DNA of 60,000 bases, taken from NCBI RefSeq assembly GCF_026151205.1, contig NC_087084.1, forward strand, positions 7,677,394-7,737,393, given 5' to 3'. The stretch comes from Bolinopsis microptera (taxonomy: Eukaryota > Ctenophora > Tentaculata > Lobata > Bolinopsidae). Position numbers and translations under genes: made by a program. Within the stretch, counting starts at the first letter, position 1. Each line of letters starts with the position of its first letter. Under the pieces are notes generated by a model, which worked only from the letters and a program-made list of their open reading frames with translations, was not told the DNA's origin and did no database searches. Positions 34,549-47,118 of the stretch are shown piece after piece.

Positions 34549-34914
34549 TTAACACCACACCCGCCTATCATATTTGTGAACACGCATAACATTATCGTAT
34601 GAAAGATTGAAAGTATGAACTCTCTCTCTGCAGTCCAAACAGTGCCCCCTCCCCTAATAAGATTATAGTATAGACAGCGAATCTTACCCGGGTAAATCAA
34701 TTACACTAATTATGCAGCTACATATATATATGCGAGCCCCGTAACTCTTACCGTTCTGCTCAAGCCATTTTATGTAACATTTGCTCATTTGTGGTACAAA
34801 ACCATCAATTAAACCACCTACCAACGACCGATTTAAAAAACCTTTATCATTTAACTTCGTCAGTGTTTTGTCGGCACTTTACCGAAAAAATCAGTCCCGC
34901 AACTTTTACCGTAA

Positions 34915-35083
34915 CCCTGACCCTGACCCTGACCCTGACCCTGACCCTGACCCTGACCCTGACCCTGACCCTGACCCTGACCCTGACCCTGACCCTGACC
35001 CTGACCCTGACCCTGACCCTGACCCTGACCCTGACCCTGACCCTGACCCTGACCCTGACCCTGACCCTGACCCTGACCCTGAC
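34915..35083. repeat. (CCCTGA)n array, about 28 copies
   Basis: Perfect array of the hexamer CCCTGA (TCAGGG on the other strand), a one-base variant of the animal telomere unit TTAGGG. The Asp-Pro, Leu-Thr and Arg-Val ORFs are frame artefacts. Confidence 0.95.
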
Positions 35084-35413
35084 TATCCTAGTCGGCATAC
35101 GACACGTTACGAATGTGAACGCGTGTCCGAGGATTAACGAATCAAGGTCACGTGATAGGATCAGTGGTCACGTGATAGGACCGACTGTCACGTGACCTCA
35201 GTTATCCCTTATATGGCACAAGTAGCTGCAATTGATCAGCTCTTAATTGGGCTGCAATCCTTGACAGGCCTATAATTACCCAATTTTAAATGAACGATAT
35301 CTCATTCTACAGTATGATGAGAGCGTAAAGAGAATGCTTCCCGGAATCAGCACAATGAAGGGAACAAGATGCTGTTGGAATTTTAATTATTCATCTTCCA
35401 CCCGTAGTCCCTA
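35084..35413 (-). repeat. Repeat family B, inverted copy
   Basis: Reverse orientation, ending at its precise terminus (complement of TAGGGACTACGGG) at 35401-35413, where repeat L begins. Three TCACGTGA-type boxes at about 35149-35203. Confidence 0.75.
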
Positions 35414-36460
35414 GATAGTAGGAGTGTGGAATGGGAGAGCCTTGCTCACAAGATTTGCCTAATCGCTATTGTTCTATTTCACTCCAATTCTGTGTAGCCC
35501 CTCTTTACCCATTGTTTTATGAACGATTAAGTGATTAAAGGGGAAGCAGAGAATCTTTGCGTGTGTCCCGAACAAGGTGTGTGCCATAGGTAACTTACTT
35601 GAGTCGGCACTCGACAGCATGTACCTTAATGTTGGACTCAAAGCCATGAAAGGTTATTATTGTTATGTGATGCAGATTGCAGGGTGTAAGCAATGGTGAA
35701 ACGACCGCCCCCACTAAAATACTTTTAAAAAAAATTTACAAGCGTATTCTCTAAAAATCAGGATATTAGAACAATTTAAGGGGAGAAGGGCGGAAAAATT
35801 TAGCGAGTGGGTAGCCCACAGGTACGTTTCGTCACTGAGTATAAGGATTACACTGTTTATCCACTAAGAGCAACCTAAAAAGCTTGAAGGCAATGTACTA
35901 TGAAAATTATATCCTGACGATGGTCACCTTTTATTTGGAGATGGTTTTATACCCTACAAGTGTTGCCAAGCACCGCATATATTGCACCTCAAATAATAGT
36001 CGAATAACACGAATCGGTTAATTTTTAGGGAAAACAATACCGTAATACTGATAGTACTTTTTAAATCAGCGTTATCACAAAAGAATCATTTCAAGCGTAA
36101 AGATTTAAATATTAGAATACTGTTCTCCAAGACCCAAACAGTCAGGATCTGAACTAGTAGACCTGAGGTATATAATAGCCCCTATATATGCCAGGTGCCA
36201 AGGATGTATTTAAACCTTAAATACATATTACCATACTTATCTCACTGCCGGAAACTACCGAGTATCAATCTATTTTCCGGCGTGGACACAATAAGAAAGT
36301 GCTTACAGTCCGACTATAAACTGCTTAACTGTGTTCATTCCCTATCTCAAGTTTCAACCAATTTTCCGCTCTGCGAGCAGCAGTCACTGGTTAGTATGTT
36401 GTGCGAACATTGCTGTAGAATCTTCTGCTGGACAGAGTTCCGTTGAAAATATTTATATTG
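35414..36460 (+). repeat. Dispersed repeat L, copy 2
   Basis: Starts at the AGATAGTAGGAGTG point and matches 205-1000 and 58043-59230. The first ~150 bp of L (the PLE tail) are missing, replaced by family B. ORF 36195-36446 unsupported. Confidence 0.75.
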
Positions 36461-37412
36461 AATTTAAAATGGCTCTTCCTGATCCAGTCGTAAACACAAA
36501 TTAGACACAACTCATTTGCTGAAATTAAATTTTATACGAAGGCTTGACAAAACATCACAAAGTGTCAAGTATGGGGTTCCGGTTAGCACTTATCCATGCT
36601 AATATTGGAGCCTAATTACTCAATGATAATCTGAACTGTTCTCACCAGTCACCACTGCACAATTGTAATTTTTATTGTTTAACCAATCTGACGCGTTTGT
36701 CAAAACGTCACATAATTATTTTAAACAACAGTTAAAAGACGTCTTTTTAGATACTAAAATATCAGCATTATTCAATAATTCAATAAATTTTCCAATTATT
36801 CTAAAATAACATAGCATTATAATCAATATTTTAATTCAGATGCAGAAATTTTCCGTTATGTAGAGTGTAGACGATATGTTTTTATTGGTTTTTGTTGTTG
36901 TTTTCCTTTTTTCTTTTAAATACATAATATATTTATTATTTATTCTTTTTTTGGATTTATTAAATAATAACGATACTAGTGTCTAGTAATATCTTACTCA
37001 AAATAAACCTTGCGACTTATGATTTTCCAATTAGTTAAAAAAAAAATTTTGTGGAATTTGTATGATAGTAATAGTATAGATAAGTTATTACCTAAACCAC
37101 TCATAATTTAACATTGTTATCATCACTTTACTTATTATAAATAAGTTTGTAAATATATGTGATAGAAGCTATATCATATCAATATCAGCGCATAATGTAC
37201 TTAAATATACTTAATATTCTTAATGTACATGATGTACTTAGTATAATACTTAAATGTCGAAAAGGAATTCGATTCCTTGAACGTATTGTCAGTATAAGTG
37301 TATAATGATTTGATATAACAATCCACAGTTCTATCCAAATTTACAAATGCTAATTTTCACGTTGACAACGTAGTCCTGTTAAACTGACTCCCTTAATAAT
37401 TGTATCCCATGT

Positions 37413-37418
37413 TTTATT
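37413..37418 (-). other. Candidate polyadenylation signal of the receptor gene
   Basis: AATAAA on the minus strand, about 140 bp after the stop. The paralogue has the same signal at 5661-5666. Confidence 0.5.
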
Positions 37419-37556
37419 TGCCTTTTCTTTCATCGCTCATCTGCTTTTGCTGCATATTATTTAAGTCGTTCATTTCTGGCGTTATCATCTAACTTGATCG
37501 ATTTTAGTCTGCTTTGTCTCTCAAAATGCCGTCATAAGCTCCCTTGTTTGTCTCAG

Positions 37557-40500
37557 CTAATCATTTTTTTGTTTGTCTCGTACTTCAGTCATCTCTGCTG
37601 TGCCTGGAACTTCTCCGTCTTGTACTGCCACACAATCCATCTCAATGGTCTCAACTGGTGATGATCGGTAAATTCTTGAACCAGTGATTAGGGTTCCGAG
37701 TCTTTGGATAGGTAAGCTTATAAGGTTTGTTACAGTTTTATCATAGATTAGTGGGTTTATGACGGAGTTGATCGGTAAAACAATCATGGAAAACAGGCCA
37801 TACCAGGGTGTTGCATCTAGAACCTCAAGGGAATGTAGAACACATATCACTATGAAGGGTACCCAGCAAATGAAATCTGTAGTGATAATGATGGCGATTC
37901 TTAAGTTCATTTTCCTATTGCGTTGTGAAATCTGTTGGTTCCCTCCTGACTGTGTCAAACTTTTAGAGGATTTGCGAGATATGATGCCAATGATCAAGTA
38001 TGAGGCTGTAATGAAAAAGAAGCACACAAAGTTCAGGGCAAGAATTGCCCATACCAAGTGCCTCTGTGGATCATTTTCTTTGACAAAATATTTGAAGAGG
38101 CAAACACCATCGTTTCCATAGAAATCTACCTTTTTGATGTTTTTCGTGTAGTCTTCATAACCATTATCGTGAGAATACATCTCGGACATCATTTTGTTGA
38201 TCATACGCCAGCTTAGTGTTGTTTCCTTCATTCTACCAAAGTATCCTTGAAAGACGGCAAATAGTGTCTGCTTGTTCATTGTTCCAATAAATACCTTTAT
38301 TTCTTCTGCATACTTCACTCCGTTGACAAAGAAATCCTCAAATTTGGAAATAATTGGGATTACAGCAATGACAATGGACGCCAACGTCATCATTAAAACA
38401 CCTCCTGCAACTTGGAGTGATTTTACCAATGTCACTTCTCCCGGAATTCTCATGGAGTTGTGTATTCCGTAAAGTCGGGTGAGGCTCAATGCACACATAG
38501 CAAAAAGAGAGACTTGCGATCCTATGGTGCTTAGAACTCCAATAGTTGAACATTGGATGCTGGTAATCCATCCGATCTGTTGGGTACAATATTCTTCCTT
38601 GAAGATTACACCATCATAAATTGATATGACCAATAAGTAGATACCAACTAAAAGGTCTCCAAAAGATATCATCATGATAAGGGACTTATTAAACAGAGCT
38701 ACAGTAGTTCTACAGTTTTTCAAAGTTCCAGCATTTTTGGACATGATGATAAGATTTGCCATGACGGCTAAAAATCCTATAACCCACGATGACCATTTGA
38801 TAGCATTCCCTTCTAGTAGTTGTCTTGAGCACTGGTCATTGCATTCGTCTGTCAAATCCAGGCAGTCAAATGATCCGTCACATTTCTTTGTCACTGGTAT
38901 GTAGCTACCGTTACATTTGAAGTTATTTGTGCAGCTGTCCTCATCCGAACCATCCCCGCAATCATTTATGAGATTGCATACTTGGGAATAATCAATGCAA
39001 GTGATATTATTGTCACAGACGAAATATCTATTCGTATAAATATTTTCATAGGATTTTGTGACAAATGTTAGGAATTCGTTATTGGCTATCGTCCCTATTC
39101 TTTTATGATATTGTCCTGGACACGCCTCATATCTAGGAATATTTTTCAGTGGACAGGAAGAGTTGATACACTTTCCTGCACAACTAGTGTACAAATATTG
39201 TTCTCCAAACATGTGGTCACAATTTTGAGTAACATTTGGCATTATAACCGTTGTATTGGTTCCTCCGTAAACGTTTTCATTTGAAAATATAAACGTACTG
39301 ATGGTGAAGCAATGATTTTTCAAGTTTTTTGTGTTTTTTATCCCCTTTATGCAGTAAGATAAATGCTTTACCAGGCTTTTGTCAGTTGATAAAACAGTTG
39401 TGGACAGTTTCGGTTGTTTGCGGGACTCAGAGCAGATCTTATTTTCATTTCCACATGTTTCAACTCCATCGCATAGTTCACTAAATTCCACGTATCCAGG
39501 ATCACCCCATGGACAAAGGTACACATTTTCACACGACGTGTCTTTGCTGATAACATATCTTAATGATTTGGTGCTCCCACAAGTAGGCCAACTGTCATCT
39601 TCGTCGATTTCACTCAAACAGTCCTTAACCCCGTCTCTTACCCAAGCTAGAGGTATTGGGAGTTCCCTTTTCTGGCCGCCACGTCTTTCACACTTTACCG
39701 GTGTCATGGTGATGCAGATACGATCAGTTTCATCACTTTTATCTGTGCAGTATGGTTGACCATCACACATTAAGTGTCTATGAACAGTACACTGACTAGA
39801 GGTTTTGATGCAATGGTTCTCAAAGTTATCGTCACATATTGCCTTTTGACCAAAGCAGATCATATATTTTGATACAGAGGACAAGTATCCGTTAACAAGA
39901 CACCTTACCCCTACTCTGGCGGGATCTGAACAGTTTGTGTGATATGAAGCAAAATCACTGCAGTACTTGTTGTAATAGTCTAACCCTGCACATCTTGTAA
40001 ACTTGTGTACTGGTACTGTAAGTTTAGTATGGTAATGTTTACAAGTGTACTGTGTTTCATTAGTAACGGTACAGATAGCTTCGTCTTCTCCGTTAATACA
40101 GTCTTTTCGTCCATCACATATGATGTTTGGTGGCATGTAGTTTACTATTCCTGTTGTATACTTATCGTCACAATACATACCGTATCTGTATCCGTTACAG
40201 GTAGCCTCGTCCTCACAGAAGTACCCATCACATTCATCATTACATATTAGATCGGACGCTATCTTAGTCCCACTTGGCAAAGTTATCAGTTCGCTGCATC
40301 CCTCCTCATCTAATTCTGTATTAACACAGTCATGTTCACCGTTACAAATTATTTCACTATCATGTACTGAGTTCACGATGTCCCACGAAAGGTTACAGAT
40401 AAATCCTCCACAAAGCATGTTGCCATTTCTTATGTCAATATTATTTACAGTGACACTGGCATCACCACAAGCCTGATAATAGTGCGGATCATCTGAACAT

Positions 40501-40917
40501 AAAGCTGTCACTTCTTTCCCGTTGTTCGTCGAATAATACTCCTCTGTGTTGTGGCACTTATTATAGGGCGTGTATTGATCGTTCCTCTGGTTTGTACATA
40601 CCTGTTTCAAGAATCCTCTGTCTTCTTGAAAACTGCATAATTCTGCAAAGTATTTTCAAGAGTGATGTGAAATAAGATAATTTTGTCATTCATTTACTTA
40701 AAACAAAAATGACTGTCTTTAAACTGATATAAGTCGATTATAATTATAACACGTAATGATATAACTACTCAACTATATATAAGTAATAATTACCTTCGGA
40801 CCAAGGATCTATCATTCTGAATGAGCTCGATATCGTGTGGTGACTTTGTGATGGCGAAGCTCTATCTGATTTACCAAGTTTCACCACTAACAGGATCAGT
40901 AATTTCGCAAGCTTCAT
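37557..40917 (-). CDS. LDLa-repeat seven-transmembrane receptor (GRL101/relaxin-receptor-like class A GPCR)
   Basis: Two coding exons: 40794-40917 (signal peptide; starts MKLAKLLILLVV; donor G|GTAATT) and 37557-40642 (acceptor CTTTGCAG), giving 1069 aa with codon Glu42 split by the intron. Residues ~43-655 are an extracellular Cys-rich region with about six LDLa-type repeats (signatures such as CNGEHDC...DEEGC, CDGRKDCINGEDEAIC, CGDGSDEDSC, CDGSFDCLDLTDEC) and many N-x-S/T sites. Seven hydrophobic helices follow from ~660 to ~1008, with LTRLYGI after TM3 in place of DRY and NPLIY (1004-1008) ending TM7, then a ~60-aa tail. LDLa plus 7TM is the architecture of relaxin-type and molluscan GRL101 receptors, though I see no leucine-rich repeats. 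It probably binds an extracellular ligand and signals through G proteins; both are unknown. Intact, unlike its paralogue at 5801-9186. Confidence 0.9.
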
Positions 40918-41133
40918 AGCTGCATAGATAATAATATGTTAATTAAGATGGGATTTAAAGGTGATTGTAAATTTGTTCAAACACCGTTTATGGCCACAAC
41001 CGTTTATAAGGCTACTACCGCCTCAAGTACGCACAAAGCAAGAGAATATACGAGCACATGACCTTAGACAGATAGAATCACTCTTCACCCCCCAGTAGTC
41101 CGAGACGAAACGGAATCTCGTTAGCTTTTCGTG
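40918..41133. promoter_or_regulatory. Upstream region of the receptor gene
   Basis: About 200 bp alignable with 9187-9368 of the other copy (landmarks GTTCAAACACCGTTTATGGCC and CCTCAAGTACGCACAAAG). This makes it the best candidate for a shared promoter. I see no certain TATA box. Confidence 0.35.
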
Positions 41134-41137
41134 TTAA

Positions 41138-42510
41138 GGGGGGGGGGGGGGGGGGGGGCCAATGGGTATATTTTTGTGAAACTTGATTTCGAGATAGCAA
41201 TTGACCGACAAACTAAGACCAGTGACCGAACTTTTGAGGGGGTCCCGGACCCCAACCGCCAAACGGTGCGCGCATGGCAGCCACGCCCATATTTGGTCCA
41301 AATTAGGCCCAATTTAGCCAAATACCCTGAAGATGCCCAAAACCAAGTTTTATGGTGCTCTACTTGTAGCTAGTGGTCTCCTGAACTCGTATATGAAATT
41401 TCATCAAGATTGGACAAAAAATGACTGAGTTATGAGCCAAAAACCATATGCCCATATTTGGGCATACGCACCAAATTTGGTAGATTTCGTCCCATAAATT
41501 GGTTAAATATCAATATTTTTGAATGAAACTTACTTTATATGAAAGGTACGCCTAAACTACATATTATCTGTAAGTTATAGCTTTATATCTGTTTAAATGT
41601 GGATACTAAGGCGAAAAAACCACAAAAAATGAACTAAATTGCCCATATCTCGGTTCGCGATATTTGCGGAATTGATCTCATTAAAATTGTAACAACTCAA
41701 TCAGTTTTCAAAATTTTTGCATAAAATTTTCGGAATCGACTCGAAATTGCATTTCCACCTTATTTTAAATACGGATTTTTGATTTAGGCCTCCAAAAAAA
41801 TTTGGCGGCCAAATTCTGAATTTTTGTGAGATAATTTTGGAATTTGGCCGCCAAATTTTTTTGGAGGCCTAAATCAAAAATCGGTATTTAAAATAAGGTG
41901 GAAATGCAATTTCAAGTCGATTCCGAAAATTTCATGCAAAAATTTTGAAAACTAATTGAGTTGTTACAATTTTAATGAGATCAATTCCGCAAATATCGCG
42001 AACCGAGATATGGGCAATTTAGTTCATTTTTTGTGGTTTTTTCGCCTTAGTATCCACATTTAAACAGATATAAAGCAATAACTTACAGAGAATATGTAGT
42101 TTAGGCTTACCTTTCATATAAAGTAAGTCTCATTCAAAAATATTGATATTTGACCAATTTATGGGCCGAAATCTACCAAATTTGGTGCGTATGCCCAAAT
42201 ATGGGCATATGGTTTTTGGCTCATAACTCAGTCATTTTTTGTCCAATCTTGATGAAATTTCATATACGAGTTCAGGAGACCACTAGCTACAAGTAGAGCA
42301 CCATAAAACTTGGTTTTGGGCATCTTCAGGGTATTTGGCTAAATTGGGCCTAATTTGGACCAAATATGGGCGTGGCTGCCCTGCGCGCACCGTTTGGCGG
42401 TTGGGGTCCGGGACCCCCTCAAAAGTTTGGTCACTGGTCTTAGTTTGTTGGTCAACTACTATCTCGAAATCAAGTTTCACAAAAAAATATCCATTGGCCC
42501 CCCCCCCCCC
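41138..42510. mobile_element. Complete TTAA foldback element (family A), 1373 bp
   Basis: Arms 41138-41815 and 41841-42510 are near-perfect inverted repeats around a 25-bp loop, with outer ends of 21 G and 13 C. It is flanked by TTAA (41134-41137 and 42511-42514). The homologous locus at 46370-46425 keeps one TTAA without the insert. TTAA duplications are typical of piggyBac-type transposition, but the poly(G) end is not the usual terminus and there is no coding capacity. Confidence 0.9.
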
Positions 42511-43835
42511 TTAAAAGCGATTTCTCGACGGTTATCACCTCTCTAGATGATTCTTAAAACATTTGGACTTCATGGCAAGGTTGAAATACATGCAATGAGG
42601 GCGTTTTCGGCCACACCCTTTTTCAGGGTTTCGCGGTCACTCGAATTATTGTATTTCAGCCCAGGAAGGTCTTAAAGACTATTCCGATACACCAAAATGT
42701 GCCTAATAGCCTCATTTATATACAACTTATGAAGCAACATATACCTTAAAATGCTTTGTTTCGGAAATATGGCCGAAAAACGGTTTTTGGCTTGACGCAG
42801 TTCATAATTTCCGTGATTTTTGGCATTTCCGCCTAGGAAGGTCGTAGAGACTATTCTGATACACCAAAATGTGCCTAATAGCCAATTTATATACAACTTA
42901 TGAAGCAACATATACCCTAGAAGGCTTATTTTCGGAAATGTGGCTGAAAAACGGATTTTTGTCGAGCAAACAATGACAATATTCACAAATGGGCTATTGG
43001 ACTGTTAACTAGAGCAACATGAGCAACACAGCATTTGTCACAAGATGTAAGATGACTCACTTTGTGTCCAGAAACACCTACAAAACTTGGAGAATGATCT
43101 ACTTTATTGGGCATCTCTTTTAATGGGCCAGGCCAGCAGCATATTTGTGTCTTACGAAATGGCAATTTTTCAAAATTACGGTTTCTTTAGTAAAGGTCAA
43201 TGGGTCAGTTGCAAACAGCAAATTGTTCGCAATTGCCGACTTATGCACATCATATACTCAAAAACGCTCACATTAGGAGTCATTAGTAAATAACTAATAC
43301 ATGATTTGTGAAAACTCCAACAATTTTTCCTTGGTACCAATTTAAATAAAATGTGTGACGTGCCAGACCAAAATTCAACTTCAAACTTTTTATTTATTCA
43401 TGCCATGAAACCATGATATATGTTCCATGAATACCGGACCTAAAATAAATCGGCACTGGATCCGGGCCAGATTGACGCTTGACCACTGACCACTATAAGT
43501 ACCCCACTTTATAATCATAATTGACTTCACTGCCTCGACCAATATTGGTCTGTAATCCCTGGATTGAGATCTGTTGGCTGCAGTTTAATTTAGCTCATTT
43601 ACCATAATAGTAATACCGCAGTGGTTTGGTTCGCATAGATTTTCCCATCGTATGATAATGTGTGTCATTCCCTCGTTTTTTAATCAAGTGGTTACTAGCT
43701 ATACTAGCTCTTTTTTATTACAGCTGCCTCGAGATCTTATCTAGGGCACTAATACATTAGTACTAGAACATTAGAACTGTAATTCTAGAACTTCAGATTA
43801 AGATTACTTGGCCGAATGGCAGGGTTCGAGATTCG
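42511..43835 (+). repeat. Left arm of a large inverted duplication
   Basis: Inverted match to 44862-46396. The homology also continues to the left of the foldback insert (41115-41133 matches 46397-46420 inverted). It includes an internal ~172-bp tandem duplication (42660 and 42832). The ORFs here are shadows that recur in the other arm. Confidence 0.85.
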
Positions 43836-44861
43836 ACTCTAAAACGCTCAGTTTAGGAGTGATTAGTAGATAACTACTGCATGATATGCGAAAACTCCAA
43901 CTAGACAAGGATCATGCTTAATCAAAGTGTTCCTCGAATTGAACTTAAGTCTTGTAACCTACTGGAGTTTGGGCCACTGAATTGATCTAGGTAACTGGTA
44001 AACTATAGGTAAAAATATAATATTAATCATAAGCTAAAATGTACTAATCTTTGTATTCTAAATGGGGAAAAGAAGAAACATTGTCAGTCAGTCGAGAAAA
44101 TTGTCAGTCAGGCTATATATATATATATGAATACGAACTGATATTAATTTTAGAATGTCGGGAAATTCATTAAGATTTTTATTCTTTGGTTTTTTAATTG
44201 TGCTACGAATCCGAGTTTGAGTTGATAACCCCGAATTTCCTGTTTGACTCTCAAAGAAAGGAACCAAGGCTTACGTTCCTCTTTTTGGCTCTGAGATCCA
44301 ACTTTAAGATCGGACTTCGGAGATCCTCGCGTCGGAGATCATGTAAGTGTAACATCAGTACATGACATCAGACTTTTTTGCTTGATATTGGACCTATAAA
44401 TCTAATTATATATTCGAAACAGCACGAGATGTAACCAAGGTTAATATAGATAAGATATACCAGCTTTAGGGGTTACAAGACCCCACGAAAGGCAGGCAGA
44501 GCATCCTAAATCCTCATGCTATCCTCACGTTGACCATCTAGGTCAAAACTCCAGCCTCTCATTAAAAAACAGCTATTAGGCCCGAGATCCGTCCATTGTC
44601 CCGTAGTGTCCCGTAAGTAAGAGATCGTTCAGATTTTGGTCATTTAGACCCCCTCCCCGCTCTAAAATCCACTTTACCCAAAGCTGGAAAAATGTCACAT
44701 GTGAAACCTAAATAGCTAAATCAGCATCTCGAGACCTTCTATTATAAAACCCCGTGATCCTACTATAAGATTATAACTTATAAGGCATAAAGGCATTGCA
44801 TGCCGAAATTAAGATTCACTTCAACTGGTGATGTGAACCTGGTATGTTACCTGAATGCCCT
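43836..44861. other. Spacer between the inverted arms
   Basis: About 1 kb without supported ORF or RNA gene, containing short AT repeats near 44115. 43840-43910 resembles 43258-43320 (AAAACGCTCA...AACTCCAAC), suggesting an internal duplication. Confidence 0.4.
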
Positions 44862-46396
44862 CAGTCAAATCTCGAACCCTGCTAATGCTATTCTGCCAAG
44901 TAACCTTAATCTGAAGTTCTAGAATTACAGTTCTAATCTTCTAATGTTCTAGTATTTGTGCCCATGCCCCAGATAAGATCTCGAGGCAGCTCACAGCTGT
45001 AATAACAGAAGAAATAGCCAGTCACCACTTGATTAAAAACGAGGGAATGACAGTTGGCACACATTATCAAACGATGGGAAAATCTATGCGACTGAAAAAG
45101 AAGAATATGGGGTCATTCTGAAGTGGGAACCAGACCACTGCGGTATTATAAGAAATTAGCTAAATTAAATTGCGGCCAACAAATCTCAATCCAGGGATTA
45201 CAGACCAACATTGGTCGAAGCAGCGAAATCAATCATAATTAAAAAGTGGGGTACTGGTCAGCGGTCAAGCAACAATCTGATCCGGATCCAGTGCCGATTT
45301 ATTTTAGGTCTGGTATTCTTGGTACATATATTAAAGTCACTATTGTGACGGTACATTAGAACTAGACAGAAACAAAGTGTGAAGGGCCTGAACGGAACCC
45401 CTCGGTTTCAATTCCTTGTTTAACACTGCCGTACAGCAAGGACATTCGCCGGGTTCTCCAAGGATGGGCACATAACTCATTATGGTTTCATGGCATGAAT
45501 AAATAAAAAGTTTGAAGTTGAATTTTGGTCTGGCACGTCACACATTTTATTTAAATTTGTACCAAGGAAAAATTGTTGGAGTTTTCACAAATCATGTATT
45601 AGTTATTTACTAATGACTCCTAATGTGAGCGTTTTTGAGTATATGATGTGCATGAGTCGGCAATTGCGAACAATTTGCTGTTTGTAACTGACCCATTGAC
45701 CTTTACTAAAGAAACCGTAATTTTGAAAAATTGCCATTTCGTAAGACACAAATATGCTGCTGGCCTGGCCCATTAAAAGAGATGCCCAATAAAGTAAATC
45801 ATTCTCCAATTTTTGTAGGTGTTTCTGGACACAAAGTGAGTCATCTTACATCTTGTGACAAATGCTGTGTTGATCATGAGTCTTTAAGACCTTTCTAGTT
45901 AACAGTCCAATAGCCCATTTGTGAATATTGTCATTGTTTGCTCGACAAAAATCCGTTTTCAGCCACATTTCCGAAAATAAGCCTTCTAGGGTATATGTTG
46001 CTTCATAAGTTGTATATAAATTGGGCTATTAGGCACATTTTGGTGTATCAGAATAGTCTCTACGACCTTCCTAGGCGGAAATGCCAAAAATCACGGAAAT
46101 TATGAACTGCGTCAAGCCAAAAACCGTTTTTCGGCCATATTTCCGAAACAAAGCATTTTAAGGTATATGTTGCTTCATAAGTTGTATATAAATGAGGCTA
46201 TTAGGCACATTTTGGTGTATCGGAATAGTCTTTAAGACCTTCCTGGGCTGAAAAACAATAATTCGAGTGACTGCGAAACCCTGAAAAAGGGTGTGGCCGA
46301 AAACGCCCTCATTGCATGTATTTCAACCTTGCCATGAAGTCCAAATGTTTTAAGAATCATCTAGAGAGGTGATAACCGTTGAGAAATCGCTTTTAA
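44862..46396 (-). repeat. Right arm of the large inverted duplication
   Basis: Inverted copy of the left arm. It differs by a ~150-bp insertion of repeat S (45332-45480), a ~45-bp block near 45100, and by lacking the foldback element: TTAA occurs once at 46393-46396. Confidence 0.85.
45332..45480 (+). repeat. Repeat S, copy 2 (insertion)
   Basis: Absent from the left arm at the matching point (near 43418-43425), so it inserted after the duplication arose. It matches 32315-32480. Confidence 0.7.
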
Positions 46397-46970
46397 CACG
46401 AAAAGCTAACGAGATAGCCTTTTAGAACGGTTGGGATCCGACTACAGTATTTCCAAAAACTCACACACCTCAACATAAAAAAGTCTTCATACACCCACAG
46501 ACGACACCTCCTCAGTCCTCACTCACCAAAAGAATTTATCTGCCCTCCGATCAGAATACGACACCCCCTTCTTCTCACCAGAGACGTGCTCCACCGCGAA
46601 ATTTTGACCCAGACCGCGGTCTTTGAGGTATTGGCCATCAGATCAACAAATACAGCTGTTATAAATTAGTTCTTCAATGTAGAGTGATATTAAGAAATCA
46701 ATTCATATACATCAATTACACAACCAAATTACCATCATGCACACAGTTTTATTATTTAACTGAAAACTTTGGTATTATTTCTTGTTCCACAATGCAGCTA
46801 AAATATAGTCATAGCGTAATACTAAGTAATATCTTATATATCGGACCTTATTTGGACGGACATTAAATGAACGGACACAATAACAGGGTGAGTTGAAAAT
46901 AGTGTGTTGAATGTAAAAATCGATAATTTTTTCATGAAGGAGCAAATTTTGAAAGGTGAATTGAGGTGGG
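46397..46970. other. Spacer, no recognisable gene
   Basis: Non-coding. At 46842-46877 is a GGACCTTATTTGGACGGACATT motif shared with the hairpins at 55515 and 56386. Confidence 0.35.
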
Positions 46971-47060
46971 CGACAATTGACCCCCCGACAATTGACCCCC
47001 CGACAATTGACCCCCCGACAATTAACCCCCGACAATTTACCCCCCGACAATTGACCCCCC
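46971..47060. repeat. 15-bp minisatellite, about 6 copies
   Basis: Tandem CGACAATTGACCCCC units with small variants, directly before the hexamer array. Confidence 0.85.
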
Positions 47061-47118
47061 GGCTGACCTTGACCCTGACCCAGGACCCAGGACCCAGGAC
47101 CCTGACCAAGGACCCAGG

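Larger units (their letters stand above)
36461..41620. repeat. Segmental duplication, copy 2
   Basis: Alignable to 3770-9860. It holds the intact receptor gene. 36461-37556 is the gene's 3' flank with only a short degenerate version of the 9-bp minisatellite (37190-37250). Confidence 0.9.

Noticed and set aside
43800-43835. tRNA-like A and B boxes (TGGCCGAATGG and GGTTCGAG)
   Set aside because: The boxes are far too close for a tRNA or a functional pol III promoter. The other arm shows a different spacing and changed bases.
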